NCBI RefSeq assembly: GCF_000690905.1
Contig: NZ_JMCL01000002.1
Coordinates: forward strand, 1 to 64,000
DNA length: 64,000 nucleotides
DNA from: Pseudomonas sp. Ant30-3
GTDB taxonomy: Bacteria; Pseudomonadota; Gammaproteobacteria; Pseudomonadales; Pseudomonadaceae
Reading direction: 5' to 3'
How positions within the stretch are numbered: position 1 is the stretch's first letter; every line of letters begins with the position of its first letter. The notes under the pieces are model-generated. The model ran no database searches. It was not told the origin of the DNA and saw only the letters and a list, made by a program, of their open reading frames with translations. A program made the position numbers and the translations under genes. Of this stretch, positions 11,431 through 21,009 are shown one piece after another.

Positions 11431-11553
11431 CTGTGGCGAGGGGATTTATCCCCGTTCGGCGGCGAAGCCGTCGTAAGACCTGCTTGCAGGGTACGCGTTA
11501 ACAATGTTTGGGGCCGCTTCGCAGCCCAACGGGGATAAATCCCCTCGCCACAG
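11431..11553. repeat. REPIN-like inverted repeat c
   Basis: Perfect 26-bp arms at 11431-11456 and 11528-11553, of the 'CTGTGGCGAGGGGATTTATC' class, with inner GGCGAAGCCG and GGCCGCTTCGCAGCC hairpins. It follows the comF stop directly. Confidence 0.9.
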
Positions 11554-11559
11554 ATGAAC

Positions 11560-11610
11560 CCTTCCATCAGGTATACACCTCCATCAGGTATACCCTTCCA
11601 TCTGGTATAC
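11560..11610. repeat. 17-bp tandem repeat, three copies plus a decayed fourth
   Basis: Units 11560-11576, 11577-11593 and 11594-11610 follow CCTTCCATCAGGTATAC with 2-3 changes each. A fourth decayed unit (CCTTTCATCTT...) starts at 11611. Each ends in the palindrome GTATAC. With REPIN c this accounts for most of the 323-bp gap between comF and modE. No coding capacity is seen. Confidence 0.85.
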
Positions 11611-11734
11611 CCTTTCATCTTAGCGACATAACCCGTGGGATCGGGCTTGCTGCCACAAGTCCGCTGCGCGACTTGACTCCCGCGTTCCAAGCAGCCAACG
11701 TCCCCGACATCGTCATAGTCCAAAGCCTCTCGCC

Positions 11735-12499
11735 ATGTCCCTGCCCACGTTGTTGTCCCAGCACATTGTCCGTCGCCCGCAACGCATTGCGTTGCTGCAG
11801 CACATCGCCGAGGAAGGCTCGATCACCCGTGCGGCAAAAAGCGCCGGCCTGAGTTACAAAGCTGCGTGGGACGCCATCGACGAGTTGAACAACCTCGCGC
11901 AGAAACCGTTGGTGGAACGCAGCGTCGGTGGCAAGGGCGGCGGTGGTGCCAGACTGTCCAGCGAAGGTGAGCGGGTGCTGCGCCTGTATCAAAAACTGCA
12001 AACCCTGCAGGCGCAGGTGCTGGAAGCGGCAGAGGACGCCAGCGATCTCGATCTGCTCGGACGCCTGATGCTAAGGACCAGTGCGCGCAATCAATTGCAC
12101 GGCAAGGTGATCGCGATTGGCAGTCAGGGCCGCAACGACCTGATCCGGCTTGAGCTGGCGGCGGGCCTGACACTGGATGCGCAAATCACCCACGACAGCA
12201 CGCTGCGTCTTGAGCTGGAAATTGGCACCGAGGTGGTGGCGTTGATCAAAGCCGGATGGCTGGAGCTGCTGGCGCTCGAAGATTCGGCAACGCCGGGATA
12301 CAACGACCTGACCGGCATTATCGAAGAAATCCTCGACGCCGAGGACGGCCCCAGCGAAGTGCGCATTGGCTTGCCCAACGGCCAGACGCTGTGCGCACTG
12401 GCCGAGCCGCTGCTCTTGCGCTCGCTCGATCTGGCAGCGGATAAACCGGTGCGCGTGCAATTCGCACCGTCCAACGTTTTGCTTGGCACACCGCTGTAA
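11735..12499 (+). CDS. modE: Molybdate-dependent regulator ModE-like (HTH + TOBE)
   Basis: This 254-residue transcription factor senses molybdate and normally represses the modABC transporter genes. Residues 1-110 form a LysR-like winged helix (EEGSITRAAKSAGLSYKAAW), with the conserved GGKGGGGARLS turn. The C-terminal half holds two molybdate-binding TOBE/Mop modules, starting at RTSARNQLHGKV (about 113) and near 190. The modABC genes are not in the window, so it is an orphan here. The gap upstream contains a REPIN and a 17-bp tandem repeat that could affect its transcription. Confidence 0.9.
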   Translation: MSLPTLLSQHIVRRPQRIALLQHIAEEGSITRAAKSAGLSYKAAWDAIDELNNLAQKPLVERSVGGKGGGGARLSSEGERVLRLYQKLQTLQAQVLEAAEDASDLDLLGRLMLRTSARNQLHGKVIAIGSQGRNDLIRLELAAGLTLDAQITHDSTLRLELEIGTEVVALIKAGWLELLALEDSATPGYNDLTGIIEEILDAEDGPSEVRIGLPNGQTLCALAEPLLLRSLDLAADKPVRVQFAPSNVLLGTPL

Positions 12500-12516
12500 A
12501 CCATACACCGCTGCCT

Positions 12517-12648
12517 TTGTAGCAGCTGGCGGAGCCTGCGTCCGGCGGCGCAGCTGTCGTAAAAAACTCACGTCGCGATCGCGATTAAAAATTGATATGA
12601 GATTACGACTGCTGCGCAGCCGGACGCAGGCTCCGCCAGCTGCTACAA
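12517..12648. repeat. REPIN-like inverted repeat d
   Basis: Arms at 12517-12545 and 12620-12648 are perfect 29-bp reverse complements, of the 'TGTAGCAGCTGGCGGAGCC' class. It lies between modE and phoX. Confidence 0.9.
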
Positions 12649-12724
12649 GGGAGGTGTGCTGCAACTGCAACAAAAACTTCATCGTTGCTCTTTATGGTGA
12701 CTGCAAAACCGCAGGGAGCCTGAT

Positions 12725-14626
12725 GTGAGCCTATTAGAAGAAAACCAGTCCACCGATCTCGAAAACATGATCGGCCTCAGTCGCCGTGGCTTCATTAGCG
12801 CAGGCGCCCTGTGCGGCGCCGCGATGTTCCTCGGTGGCAACCTGCTGAGCCGCAGCGTCCTGGCCGACAGTGTCAGCGCAGGCGCGAGCAAACTGTTGGG
12901 CTTTGCCAGCATCCCCGCCGCCACTAGCGACGCCATCACCCTGCCGCCGGGCTACAAATCCTCGGTGCTGATCAGCTGGGGCCAGCCGCTGCAAAAGGAC
13001 GGGCCAGCCTTCGACCCGGCTGGCAACGGCACCGCGGCCCAGCAGGAACTGCAGTTCGGCGATAACAATGACGGCATGAGCCTGTTCGAATTCCCCGGTG
13101 AAAAAGACCGGGCGCTGATGGCGATCAACAACGAATACACCAACTATCGCTACCTCTATCCCCACGGCGGCATGCCGCAGTCGGCGGACGATGTGCACAA
13201 GGCGCTGGCCTGTGAAGGTGTGTCGGTGATCGAAGTTCAGCGCCAGAACGGTCAGTGGCATTTTGTACAGGGCTCGCGTTACAACCGGCGGATTCACGGC
13301 AATGCGCCGATCCAGTTGAGCGGCCCGGCCGCCGGTCATGCGCTGATGAAAACCAGCGCCGATCCCGACGGCAAAACCGTGTTGGGCACCTTTCAGAACT
13401 GTGCCAACGGCATGACGCCGTGGGGCACCTACCTGACCTGTGAAGAAAACTTCACGGATTGTTTTGGCAGCAATAACGCCGAGCAAAAATTCGATGCCGC
13501 GCAGAAACGCTACGGCGTGGTCGCCGCGAGCAAAGAGATCAACTGGCATCAGCACGACGAGCGCTTTGATCTGGCGAAGAATCCCAACGAGCTCAACCGT
13601 CACGGCTGGATCGTCGAGATCGACCCGTTCGATCCGCAATCGACGCCTGTCAAACGCACGGCCCTGGGCCGCTTCAAACATGAAAACGCCGCCCTGACCG
13701 AAACCGCCGACGGCCACGCCGTGGTGTACATGGGCGACGATGAGCGTGGCGAATTCATTTACAAGTTCGTCAGCCGCGACAAGATCAATCACAAAAATCC
13801 CAAGGCCAATCGCGATTTGCTGGACCACGGCACGTTATACGTCGCACGTTTCGACGCCGGGGACAGCAATGCCGATCATCCGAAGGGCCACGGTGAATGG
13901 ATCGAACTGACCCACGGCAAAAACGGCATCGACGCCAGCAGCGGTTTCGCTGATCAGGCGCAAGTGCTGATCCACGCACGTCTGGCCGCCAGTGTGGTGA
14001 AAGCGACGCGCATGGACCGTCCGGAATGGATTGTCGTCAGCCCTCAGGATGGCCAGGTGTATTGCACGCTGACCAATAACGTCAAACGCGGCGAGGAAGG
14101 TCAGCCGGTAGGTGGGCCCAACCCGCGCGAGAAAAACGTCTACGGACAGATTTTGCGCTGGCGCACGGATCGCGACGATCACGCCTCGAAAAGCTTTGCC
14201 TGGGACCTGTTCGTGGTCGCCGGTAACCCCGGCGTGCACGCCGGAACGCCGAAAGCTGGCTCTTCGAACATCACCACGCAGAACATGTTCAACAGCCCCG
14301 ACGGCCTGAGTTTCGACAAGGCCGGACGCTTGTGGATCCAGACGGATGGCGACTCGAGCAACACCGGCGATTATGCGGGCATGGGCAACAACCAGATGCT
14401 CTGCGCCGATCCGGTGACGGGCGAGATCCGCCGGTTCATGGTAGGGCCGGTAGGTTGTGAGGTGACGGGGATTGCGTTCTCGCCGGACCAGAAGACGTTG
14501 TTTGTAGGGATTCAGCATCCGGGGGAGAACGGTGGTTCGACGTTCCCCGACCATTTGCCCAATGGCAAGCCGCGGTCTTCGGTGATGGCGATCACGCGTG
14601 AAGATGGTGGGGTTGTCGGCGCCTGA
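12725..14626 (+). CDS. phoX: PhoX-family alkaline phosphatase, Tat-exported
   Basis: This 633-residue PhoX (DUF839) protein has a twin-arginine signal: SRRGFISAGALCGAAMFLGG at about residues 19-38. PhoX enzymes use Ca and Fe and release phosphate from organic esters in the periplasm. Family segments visible are TPWGTYLTCEENF, HGWIVEIDPFDP, FKHENAALTE and the C-terminal CEVTGIAFSPDQKTLFVGIQHPGE. The start is GTG at 12725, with GGGAG 7 nt upstream; the ATG two bases earlier is followed at once by a stop. I did not find an obvious Pho box. It is a single gene flanked by REPINs. Confidence 0.9.
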   Translation: MSLLEENQSTDLENMIGLSRRGFISAGALCGAAMFLGGNLLSRSVLADSVSAGASKLLGFASIPAATSDAITLPPGYKSSVLISWGQPLQKDGPAFDPAGNGTAAQQELQFGDNNDGMSLFEFPGEKDRALMAINNEYTNYRYLYPHGGMPQSADDVHKALACEGVSVIEVQRQNGQWHFVQGSRYNRRIHGNAPIQLSGPAAGHALMKTSADPDGKTVLGTFQNCANGMTPWGTYLTCEENFTDCFGSNNAEQKFDAAQKRYGVVAASKEINWHQHDERFDLAKNPNELNRHGWIVEIDPFDPQSTPVKRTALGRFKHENAALTETADGHAVVYMGDDERGEFIYKFVSRDKINHKNPKANRDLLDHGTLYVARFDAGDSNADHPKGHGEWIELTHGKNGIDASSGFADQAQVLIHARLAASVVKATRMDRPEWIVVSPQDGQVYCTLTNNVKRGEEGQPVGGPNPREKNVYGQILRWRTDRDDHASKSFAWDLFVVAGNPGVHAGTPKAGSSNITTQNMFNSPDGLSFDKAGRLWIQTDGDSSNTGDYAGMGNNQMLCADPVTGEIRRFMVGPVGCEVTGIAFSPDQKTLFVGIQHPGENGGSTFPDHLPNGKPRSSVMAITREDGGVVGA

Positions 14627-14637
14627 CAGGGCCTCAT

Positions 14638-14756
14638 CGCGGGCAAGTCGGGATGCCGCACCACACGCTCCCACAGGAGGCTGCGGTGTGTCGCAATAAC
14701 GTGCGCACCGCAATACCCTGTGGGAGCGTGTGGTGCGGCATCCCGACTTGCCCGCG
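14638..14756. repeat. REPIN-like inverted repeat e
   Basis: Arms at 14638-14676 and 14718-14756 are 39 bp and perfect, the longest perfect arms in the window. It is of the 'GCGGGCAAG...GTGGGAGC' class. It lies 11 nt past the phoX stop and could act as a transcript-end hairpin. Confidence 0.9.
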
Positions 14757-14864
14757 AACGCGTCGCCACGAACAACACTTACCTCAAGTGCAACCCCTAA
14801 ACCCTCCCCGTCTGCGCTACCATGCTTGGCCGGACGCGGCAGCCTGCTGCGCGCAGGAGTCAGC

Positions 14865-15839
14865 ATGGCCCACCCGTTTGCAACGCTTACCCCCGACCTC
14901 GTGCTCGATGCCGTCGAAAGCATCGGCTTTCTCAGCGACGCGCGCATTCTGGCGCTCAACAGCTACGAGAACCGCGTCTACCAGGTCGGCATCGAAGACT
15001 CCGAGCCGCTGATCGCCAAGTTCTATCGCCCGCAGCGCTGGACCAACGAAGCGATTCTCGAAGAGCATCAATTCACCTTCGAGCTCGCCGAGTGCGACGT
15101 ACCCGTGGTGGCACCGATGATCCACAATGGCGCCAGCCTGCACGAACACAACGGTTTCCGTTTCACCCTGTTCCCACGGCGCGGCGGCCGGGCGCCGGAG
15201 CCGGGCAACCTCGATCAGCTGTATCGCCTCGGCCAATTGCTCGGCCGCTTTCACGCGATGGGCTCGACGAAGCCGTTCGAACACCGTGAAGCGCTGGGCG
15301 TGAAGAACTTCGGCCACGACTCACTGACCACGTTGCTTGAAGGCAACTTCATCCCCAAGAGCCTGCTGCCAGCCTACGAGTCAGTCGCCCGCGACCTGCT
15401 CAAGCGTGTGGAAGAGGTCTACAAGGCAACGCCGCACCAGAACATCCGCATGCACGGTGATTGCCATCCCGGCAACATGATGTGCCGCGATGAGATGTTC
15501 CACATCGTCGACCTTGACGACTGCCGGATGGGCCCTGCGGTGCAAGACATCTGGATGATGCTCGCCGGTGATCGTCAGGAATGCCTGGGGCAGTTGTCGG
15601 AATTGATGGACGGCTACAACGAGTTTCATGATTTCGATCCGCGCGAACTGGCACTGATCGAGCCGCTGCGCGCCTTGCGCCTGATGCACTACAGCGCCTG
15701 GCTCGCCCGCCGCTGGGACGACCCGGCGTTCCCGCACAGCTTTCCGTGGTTCGGCACCGAGCGTTATTGGGGCGATCAGGTACTGGCGTTGCGCGAGCAG
15801 TTGTCCGCGCTGAATGAAGAACCCCTGAAATTGTTTTGA
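14865..15839 (+). CDS. srkA: Stress response kinase A (SrkA/YihE)
   Basis: This 324-residue Ser/Thr kinase of the aminoglycoside-phosphotransferase fold is linked in E. coli to protection from stress-induced death (Cpx regulon). The catalytic loop is MHGDCHPGNMMC and the metal-binding segment is HIVDLDDCRMGPAVQDIW. The ATG at 14865 has AGGAG about 5 nt upstream and gives the normal length; upstream in-frame codons look non-coding. In PAO1 the homologue is, from memory, PA0486, next to the ModE homologue as here. Confidence 0.93.
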   Translation: MAHPFATLTPDLVLDAVESIGFLSDARILALNSYENRVYQVGIEDSEPLIAKFYRPQRWTNEAILEEHQFTFELAECDVPVVAPMIHNGASLHEHNGFRFTLFPRRGGRAPEPGNLDQLYRLGQLLGRFHAMGSTKPFEHREALGVKNFGHDSLTTLLEGNFIPKSLLPAYESVARDLLKRVEEVYKATPHQNIRMHGDCHPGNMMCRDEMFHIVDLDDCRMGPAVQDIWMMLAGDRQECLGQLSELMDGYNEFHDFDPRELALIEPLRALRLMHYSAWLARRWDDPAFPHSFPWFGTERYWGDQVLALREQLSALNEEPLKLF

Positions 15840-15855
15840 CACACTCAATCCCTAA

Positions 15856-15944
15856 TGGGAGCGAGCCTGCTCGCGAAGACGGACTTTCATTCAACAGAGA
15901 CGTCGACTGACATACCGCTTTCGCGAGCAGGCTCGCTCCCACAG
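15856..15944. repeat. REPIN-like inverted repeat f
   Basis: Arms at 15856-15877 and 15920-15941 (22 bp), of the 'TGGGAGCGAGCCTGCTCGCGAA' class. It lies between srkA and rarD. Confidence 0.9.
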
Positions 15945-16043
15945 ATATTGTGTTCACAACTGCCCGACCTAATCAGGCAGGACATTCACAGACAAATCTC
16001 CTTACAATCCCCTCTTTGTTAGCTGCCTATGCAAGGATTCCGC

Positions 16044-16931
16044 ATGCAAGCCGCCAACCCGCGTCGCGGGTACATCCTGGGCCTGAGTGCCTACATCATC
16101 TGGGGACTTTTCCCGCTCTACTTCAAAGCCATCGCCAATGTCCCCTCCGTGGAAATCATCATCCACCGGGTGCTCTGGTCGGCGTTGTTCGGGGCGTTGC
16201 TGCTGATGGTCTGGAAGCACCCGGGCTGGTGGCGCGAATTGCGCGACAACCCCAAACGGCTGGCGATCCTGGCGTTGAGCGGCACACTGATCGCGGCCAA
16301 CTGGCTGACTTACGTCTGGTCGGTAAATAACGACCGGATGCTCGAAGCCAGTCTTGGTTACTACATCAATCCGCTGATAAACGTGTTGCTCGGCATGCTG
16401 ATTCTGGGTGAGCGGCTGCGGCGCATGCAGTGGATCGCCGTGGGTCTGGCGGCGGCCGGTGTGGCGCAGCAAGTGTGGCAGGTGGGTAGTCTGCCGTGGG
16501 TGTCGCTGGTGCTGGCGTTAACGTTCGGTTTCTACGGGTTGATTCGCAAGCAGGCGCCGGTCAAGGCCCTGCCCGGTCTGGTGGTGGAAACCTGGATGCT
16601 GGTGCCGATCGCCGTTGCCTGGTTGTTGTTCAATCCCGGGGCAAACAGTGCTCAAGCTGAATTCTGGAGCACCTCCGAGGCTTGGTGGCTGGTCGCCGCC
16701 GGACCGGTGACGCTGATACCGCTGGTGTGTTTCAACGCCGCTGCACGGCATTTGCCCTACACGACATTGGGATTTCTCCAATACATCGCGCCGACGCTGG
16801 TGCTGCTGCAGGCAGTACTGCTCTTCAATGAGCATATGTCGTCGAGCACGCTGGTTGCGTTCATGTTTATCTGGGCAGGTTTGGCGATCTACAGCGTCGA
16901 TGCGTGGATAAGTCTGCGCCGCCGCAGCTGA
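16044..16931 (+). CDS. rarD: EamA-family permease RarD
   Basis: This 295-residue inner-membrane protein has about ten hydrophobic helices in two EamA repeats. The RarD signatures are SAYIIWGLFPLYFK at the N-terminus and TLGFLQYIAPTLVLL near residue 250. Its substrate is unknown; RarD was named for chloramphenicol sensitivity. The ATG at 16044 has AAGGA 6 nt upstream, whereas the in-frame ATG at 16029 has none. Confidence 0.92.
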   Translation: MQAANPRRGYILGLSAYIIWGLFPLYFKAIANVPSVEIIIHRVLWSALFGALLLMVWKHPGWWRELRDNPKRLAILALSGTLIAANWLTYVWSVNNDRMLEASLGYYINPLINVLLGMLILGERLRRMQWIAVGLAAAGVAQQVWQVGSLPWVSLVLALTFGFYGLIRKQAPVKALPGLVVETWMLVPIAVAWLLFNPGANSAQAEFWSTSEAWWLVAAGPVTLIPLVCFNAAARHLPYTTLGFLQYIAPTLVLLQAVLLFNEHMSSSTLVAFMFIWAGLAIYSVDAWISLRRRS

Positions 16932-16953
16932 TCAGAAAACGTACAAACCTCTG

Positions 16954-17003
16954 CAGGCCACGTCCATCGTGGCCTGTGTGCATCCTTCCCAAGGTTATCC
17001 ACA
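16954..17003 (+). other. Hairpin after rarD followed by a perfect DnaA box
   Basis: CAGGCCACG (16954-16962) pairs with CGTGGCCTG (16968-16976), a 9-bp stem without a T run, so it is only a weak terminator candidate. TTATCCACA follows at 16995-17003. Confidence 0.5.
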
Positions 17004-17115
17004 GCGTGATCCCCGCCGTTTGTGCACAACTTGTTGAAACTGCTGGTTTTTTGATCAGAGGCTGAAGACGCCCGGCCGGCGTGGGCTGGCGGGCAGTCTC
17101 TACAGGTTATCCACA
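16995..17115 (+). promoter_or_regulatory. Pair of perfect DnaA boxes between rarD and gcvR-like gene
   Basis: TTATCCACA occurs at 16995-17003 and again at 17107-17115, same orientation, 112 bp apart and both preceded by GG. They lie in the gap between convergent genes, so a promoter role is unlikely. DnaA binding is inferred from the 9-mer only. Confidence 0.5.
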
Positions 17116-17145
17116 GGCAGGTGCACGTTTAACTTGGATAACTGA

Positions 17146-17664
17146 TCAAGGTTCACTGCGCAGCACCAATTCGACCATAAGATCGTCTGCCAGCGTCTCC
17201 AGACGCGACTGCAAAACATCCAGGGACAAGGTCAGCGGCACAGCCAGAATGGCTTCGGCGTGGAACAAAGGCTCGCTGCTCATCGGCGCCGGACGGACTT
17301 CTGTCACCAGCCGTTCAAGGTTGACGCCCTGTTCACTTAATAAACGCGTGATGTCCCGCACGATGCCCGGACGATCATTGCCCACCAGCTCCATGGCGAT
17401 CGGTTTCCAGGTGCAGGATTGCTCGATGCCGCTTTCGGCGATCAGCACGCGAATACCATGGGTCGACAACGCTTGCAGAGCGTCGACCAATTCATCGTAG
17501 GCCTCGGCCGGCACGCCCACCCGAAGAATCCCGGCAAACTGCCCGGCCATGCGCGACATGCGGCTCTCCAGCCAGTTGCCGCCATGCTCGGCGATGCACT
17601 GGGCGATGCGCTCGACCTGCCCGGCCTTGTCCGGTGCAAATACTGTCAGTACGAGGTGGTCCAT
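17146..17664 (-). CDS. Glycine cleavage system repressor-like, double ACT protein
   Basis: This 172-residue cytoplasmic protein is made of two ACT domains (about 1-80, starting MDHLVLTVFAPDKAGQVE, and 90-170, with MELVGNDRPGIVRDITRLL). It has no DNA-binding domain. It matches the GcvR family, which in E. coli binds glycine and GcvA to control glycine cleavage. A GAGGG ribosome site precedes the ATG. The abundance of glycine-producing genes at 40-63 kb makes a glycine-linked role plausible, but there is no physical link. It may simply be an amino-acid-binding ACT regulator. Confidence 0.8.
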   Translation of the reverse strand: MDHLVLTVFAPDKAGQVERIAQCIAEHGGNWLESRMSRMAGQFAGILRVGVPAEAYDELVDALQALSTHGIRVLIAESGIEQSCTWKPIAMELVGNDRPGIVRDITRLLSEQGVNLERLVTEVRPAPMSSEPLFHAEAILAVPLTLSLDVLQSRLETLADDLMVELVLRSEP

Positions 17665-17737
17665 GGCGCAGCCCTCTTTTGTTATCGAAAAGGAAGTATA
17701 GGCAAGGGGCTAATCTGTGGTGAGTCGACTGATGCCC

Positions 17738-17800
17738 TCGCGGGCAAGCCATGCTCCCACAAGCCTGCGCGATCCGGGTGGGAGCAAGGCTTGCCCGCGA
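17738..17800. repeat. REPIN-like inverted repeat g
   Basis: Arms at 17738-17760 and 17778-17800 (23 bp, one mismatch) with a short 17-nt centre. It lies in the 537-bp divergent gap between the gcvR-like gene and glcB. Confidence 0.85.
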
Positions 17801-17970
17801 ACGGCGCACTAACGATTCAATTGAAAAGCACAAATCGTGTACAACTTTTGATATTTAACTGGAACAATCCAATAGTTTTTTGAGAACATCCCGTTCCCCG
17901 TCGTGACCGCAATGCGTCATGGCGTCGCACAACGACGTATTTAGTCTGATTTTCACAAGCGCAATTCATC

Positions 17971-17998
17971 ATGTAGTATGCCGCAGCGCGCACTACAT
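17971..17998. promoter_or_regulatory. Inverted repeat upstream of glcB, candidate operator
   Basis: ATGTAGT (17971-17977) and ACTACAT (17992-17998) form a 7-bp palindrome with a 14-nt spacer, 204 bp before the glcB start. The remaining 537-bp gap is AT-richer than its surroundings and holds no gene, so the promoters of both divergent genes must lie here. The regulator is unknown. Confidence 0.3.
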
Positions 17999-18201
17999 AA
18001 CCTTGGATCGATGTCTGCCGCAGGCGCAATCGCAACCCTGAAAGCCCTGTCAGCAAGGCCTCCAAGCCGTTGATCGGTTACCACCCAGCCGCCCGAAATG
18101 GCATGTACTGGTAGAAGGGGTTTGTGGTTTAAATAGCCAGAGGCTTCATTGTCAATTTGAAGAGCTGAAAAGCGAAATAGCTGAGCAGAGTGAGGCAAGC
18201 A

Positions 18202-20379
18202 ATGACTGAACACGTTCAAGTCGGTGGCCTTCAGGTCGCCAAAGTCCTGTTCGACTTCGTGAACAACGAAGCCATTCCCGGTACCGGTCTCACCGCCGAC
18301 AAGTTCTGGGACGGCGCCGACAAGGTCATTCATGACCTGGCGCCGAAGAACAAAGCCCTACTCGCCAAACGCGATGATTTCCAGGCTCGCATCGATGCCT
18401 GGCACCAGACTCGTGCGGGTCAAGCGCATGATGCGGTGGCCTATAAAGCTTTCCTCCAGGACATCGGTTACCTGCTGCCGGAAGTGGCGGATTTCCAGGC
18501 GACGACGCAAAACGTCGATGACGAAATCGCGCGCATGGCCGGCCCGCAGCTTGTGGTGCCGGTCATGAATGCCCGCTTCGCGCTCAATGCCTCGAACGCT
18601 CGCTGGGGTTCGTTGTACGACGCGCTCTACGGCACCGACGCCATCAGCGAAGCCGGTGGCGCGGAAAAAGGCAAGGGCTACAACAAGGTCCGCGGCGACA
18701 AGGTCATTGCCTTCGCCCGCGCCTTCCTCAATGAGGCCGCACCATTGGCCGCCGGTTCGCACGTCGACTCCACCGGTTACAAGATCATTGACGGAAAACT
18801 GGTGGTTGCCCTCAAGGGCGGCAGCAATTCCGGCTTGCGCGACGATGCTCAACTGATCGGTTTCCACGGCGATGCCAGCGCACCGACCGCAATCCTGCTG
18901 AAGAACAACGGCCTGCACTTCGAGGTCCAGGTCGATGCCAGCACTCCGGTTGGCCAGACCGACCCGGCCGGCATCAAAGACATCCTGATGGAAGCCGCAC
19001 TGACGACCATCATGGACTGCGAAGACTCCGTCGCTGCCGTCGATGCCGACGACAAAGTGGTGATCTACCGCAACTGGCTCGGCCTGATGAAAGGCGACCT
19101 GGCGGAAGAAGTTTCCAAGGGCGACAAGACATTTACCCGCACCATGAACGCGGACCGGACCTACACCGACGTCGACGGCAAGGAACTGAGCCTGCACGGT
19201 CGTTCGCTGCTGTTCGTGCGCAACGTCGGTCACCTGATGACCATCGATGCGATCCTCGACAGCCAAGGCAACGAAGTGCCGGAAGGCATTCTCGACGGTC
19301 TGGTCACCAGCCTTGCAGCGATTCACAGCCTCAACGGCAACAGCTCGCGCAAGAACAGCCGCACCGGCTCGGTGTACATCGTCAAGCCGAAGATGCACGG
19401 CCCGGAAGAAGTCGCGTTCGCCAACGAGCTGTTCGGACGCGTCGAAGACGTGCTTGAGCTGCCGCGCAATACGTTGAAAGTCGGGATCATGGACGAGGAG
19501 CGCCGCACCACGGTCAACCTCAAGGCGTGCATCAAGGCGGCGAGCGAGCGCGTGGTGTTCATCAACACCGGTTTCCTCGACCGTACCGGCGATGAAATCC
19601 ACACCTCGATGGAAGCCGGCCCGGTGGTGCGCAAGGCTGACATGAAGGCTGAAAAGTGGATCGGCGCTTATGAAAACTGGAACGTCGATATCGGTTTGAG
19701 CACCGGCCTGCAAGGTCGCGCGCAGATCGGTAAAGGCATGTGGGCGATGCCCGACCTGATGGCGGCGATGCTGGAACAAAAGATCGCGCACCCGATGGCC
19801 GGTGCGAACACCGCGTGGGTGCCCTCGCCGACTGCGGCTGCACTGCATGCGCTGCACTACCACAAGGTCGATGTGTTCGCCCGTCAGGCTGAACTGGCCA
19901 AACGCGAGCGCGCGTCGGTCGACGACATCCTGACCATCCCGCTGGCCGTGAACCCGAGTTGGACTGCAGAACAGATCAAGAACGAACTGGACAACAACGC
20001 CCAGGGCATTCTCGGTTATGTGGTGCGCTGGATCGACCAGGGCGTGGGCTGTTCGAAAGTGCCGGACATCAACGATGTCGGCCTGATGGAAGACCGTGCC
20101 ACGCTGCGTATTTCCAGCCAGCACATCGCCAACTGGCTGCGTCATGGCATCGTCACCGAAGAGCAAGTGATGGAAAGCCTCAAGCGCATGGCGCCAGTGG
20201 TTGACCGTCAGAACGCCAACGACGCGCTGTACCGCCCACTGGCACCGAATTTCGACAGTAACATTGCCTTCCAGGCAGCGGTCGAACTGGTGGTGGAAGG
20301 TACCAAGCAGCCCAATGGCTATACCGAGCCGGTGTTGCACCGCCGTCGTCGTGAATTCAAGGCTGCCAATGGCCTGTGA
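18202..20379 (+). CDS. glcB: Malate synthase G
   Basis: This 725-residue monomeric enzyme condenses acetyl-CoA with glyoxylate to malate, completing the glyoxylate shunt and glycolate use. Recognisable segments are [14 protein letters not shown] (acidic metal-site residues), [30 protein letters not shown] and [19 protein letters not shown]. The ATG at 18202 ([10 protein letters not shown]) with GAGG upstream gives the length typical of Pseudomonas GlcB. A strong terminator follows. It supports growth on the acetyl-CoA produced by the beta-oxidation enzymes elsewhere in the window. Confidence 0.97.
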   Translation: MTEHVQVGGLQVAKVLFDFVNNEAIPGTGLTADKFWDGADKVIHDLAPKNKALLAKRDDFQARIDAWHQTRAGQAHDAVAYKAFLQDIGYLLPEVADFQATTQNVDDEIARMAGPQLVVPVMNARFALNASNARWGSLYDALYGTDAISEAGGAEKGKGYNKVRGDKVIAFARAFLNEAAPLAAGSHVDSTGYKIIDGKLVVALKGGSNSGLRDDAQLIGFHGDASAPTAILLKNNGLHFEVQVDASTPVGQTDPAGIKDILMEAALTTIMDCEDSVAAVDADDKVVIYRNWLGLMKGDLAEEVSKGDKTFTRTMNADRTYTDVDGKELSLHGRSLLFVRNVGHLMTIDAILDSQGNEVPEGILDGLVTSLAAIHSLNGNSSRKNSRTGSVYIVKPKMHGPEEVAFANELFGRVEDVLELPRNTLKVGIMDEERRTTVNLKACIKAASERVVFINTGFLDRTGDEIHTSMEAGPVVRKADMKAEKWIGAYENWNVDIGLSTGLQGRAQIGKGMWAMPDLMAAMLEQKIAHPMAGANTAWVPSPTAAALHALHYHKVDVFARQAELAKRERASVDDILTIPLAVNPSWTAEQIKNELDNNAQGILGYVVRWIDQGVGCSKVPDINDVGLMEDRATLRISSQHIANWLRHGIVTEEQVMESLKRMAPVVDRQNANDALYRPLAPNFDSNIAFQAAVELVVEGTKQPNGYTEPVLHRRRREFKAANGL

Positions 20380-20404
20380 TTGAGCGTTGATGCCACAAAT
20401 GAAA

Positions 20405-20434
20405 AAGCCCTGATCGAAAGATCAGGGCTTTTTT
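20405..20434 (+). terminator. Rho-independent terminator of glcB
   Basis: An 11-bp stem (20405-20415 with 20420-20430) closes a GAAA tetraloop and runs into a T tract. The A run on the other side makes it potentially bidirectional. Confidence 0.92.
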
Positions 20435-20462
20435 GTGGGTAAGCTCCCTATATCACGCTCCC

Positions 20463-20550
20463 GTAGGAGCCGGCTTGCTGGCGATGAACGATCACGCGTT
20501 TGACCTGTAGATCTGCTGTGTCAGGATCGCCAGCAAGCCGGCTCCTACAG
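20463..20550. repeat. REPIN-like inverted repeat h
   Basis: Perfect 23-bp arms at 20463-20485 and 20526-20548, of the 'GTAGGAGCCGGCTTGCTGGC' class. It lies between the convergent glcB and receiver genes. Confidence 0.9.
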
Positions 20551-20562
20551 CTTTGGGTTGCG

Positions 20563-21009
20563 CTAAGGCTCCATCCCCAGCTCATGCTTCACCAACCCGA
20601 GCAATTTGACGGTATCAATCGGTTTTAGCAGAAAGTCCACCACGCTCAAATGCATCGCCGCAATCGCGTCCTGCACATCGGCGTCACCGGAGACGATGAT
20701 AAACGGCAGCGCCGCGCGATCCGACTCGCGAACCTGGCGGATCAGGTCCAGCCCATCGATATGGCCCATGCGAAGATCGGTAATCACCAGGCCAATCGAC
20801 GGCTTCTCGCTGAGCATCTTCAGCGCCGTTTCGCCACTCGCCGCCGTCAGGCAACGAATTCCATCCAGCCCCAGAATCTCCGACAACAGCTCGCGCGCGT
20901 CTTTATCGTCGTCAACGATCAGCACCCGTTGCGGCGGTAAATCAGGCTCGAGCATGACTGCGCTCAGCGCCTCGCGCTCGTCGTCAGTCAAAATATCGTG
21001 GTCGGACAT
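20563..21009 (-). CDS. Orphan single-receiver response regulator
   Basis: This 148-residue protein contains only a CheY-like receiver domain after a 25-residue leader. The acidic pocket is VLIVDDDKDA, the phospho-acceptor is the Asp of LVITDLRMGH, and FLLKPID carries the conserved Lys. No output domain and no sensor kinase gene is adjacent. It is divergent from the DUF294/cNMP-domain protein at 21217, a possible functional partner because both look like signalling parts. Confidence 0.85.
   Translation of the reverse strand: MSDHDILTDDEREALSAVMLEPDLPPQRVLIVDDDKDARELLSEILGLDGIRCLTAASGETALKMLSEKPSIGLVITDLRMGHIDGLDLIRQVRESDRAALPFIIVSGDADVQDAIAAMHLSVVDFLLKPIDTVKLLGLVKHELGMEP

Noticed and set aside
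12517..12648. REPIN d as a ModE- or phosphate-regulated operator
   Set aside because: The same arms recur at q, s and u beside unrelated genes, so it is a dispersed repeat and not a gene-specific operator.
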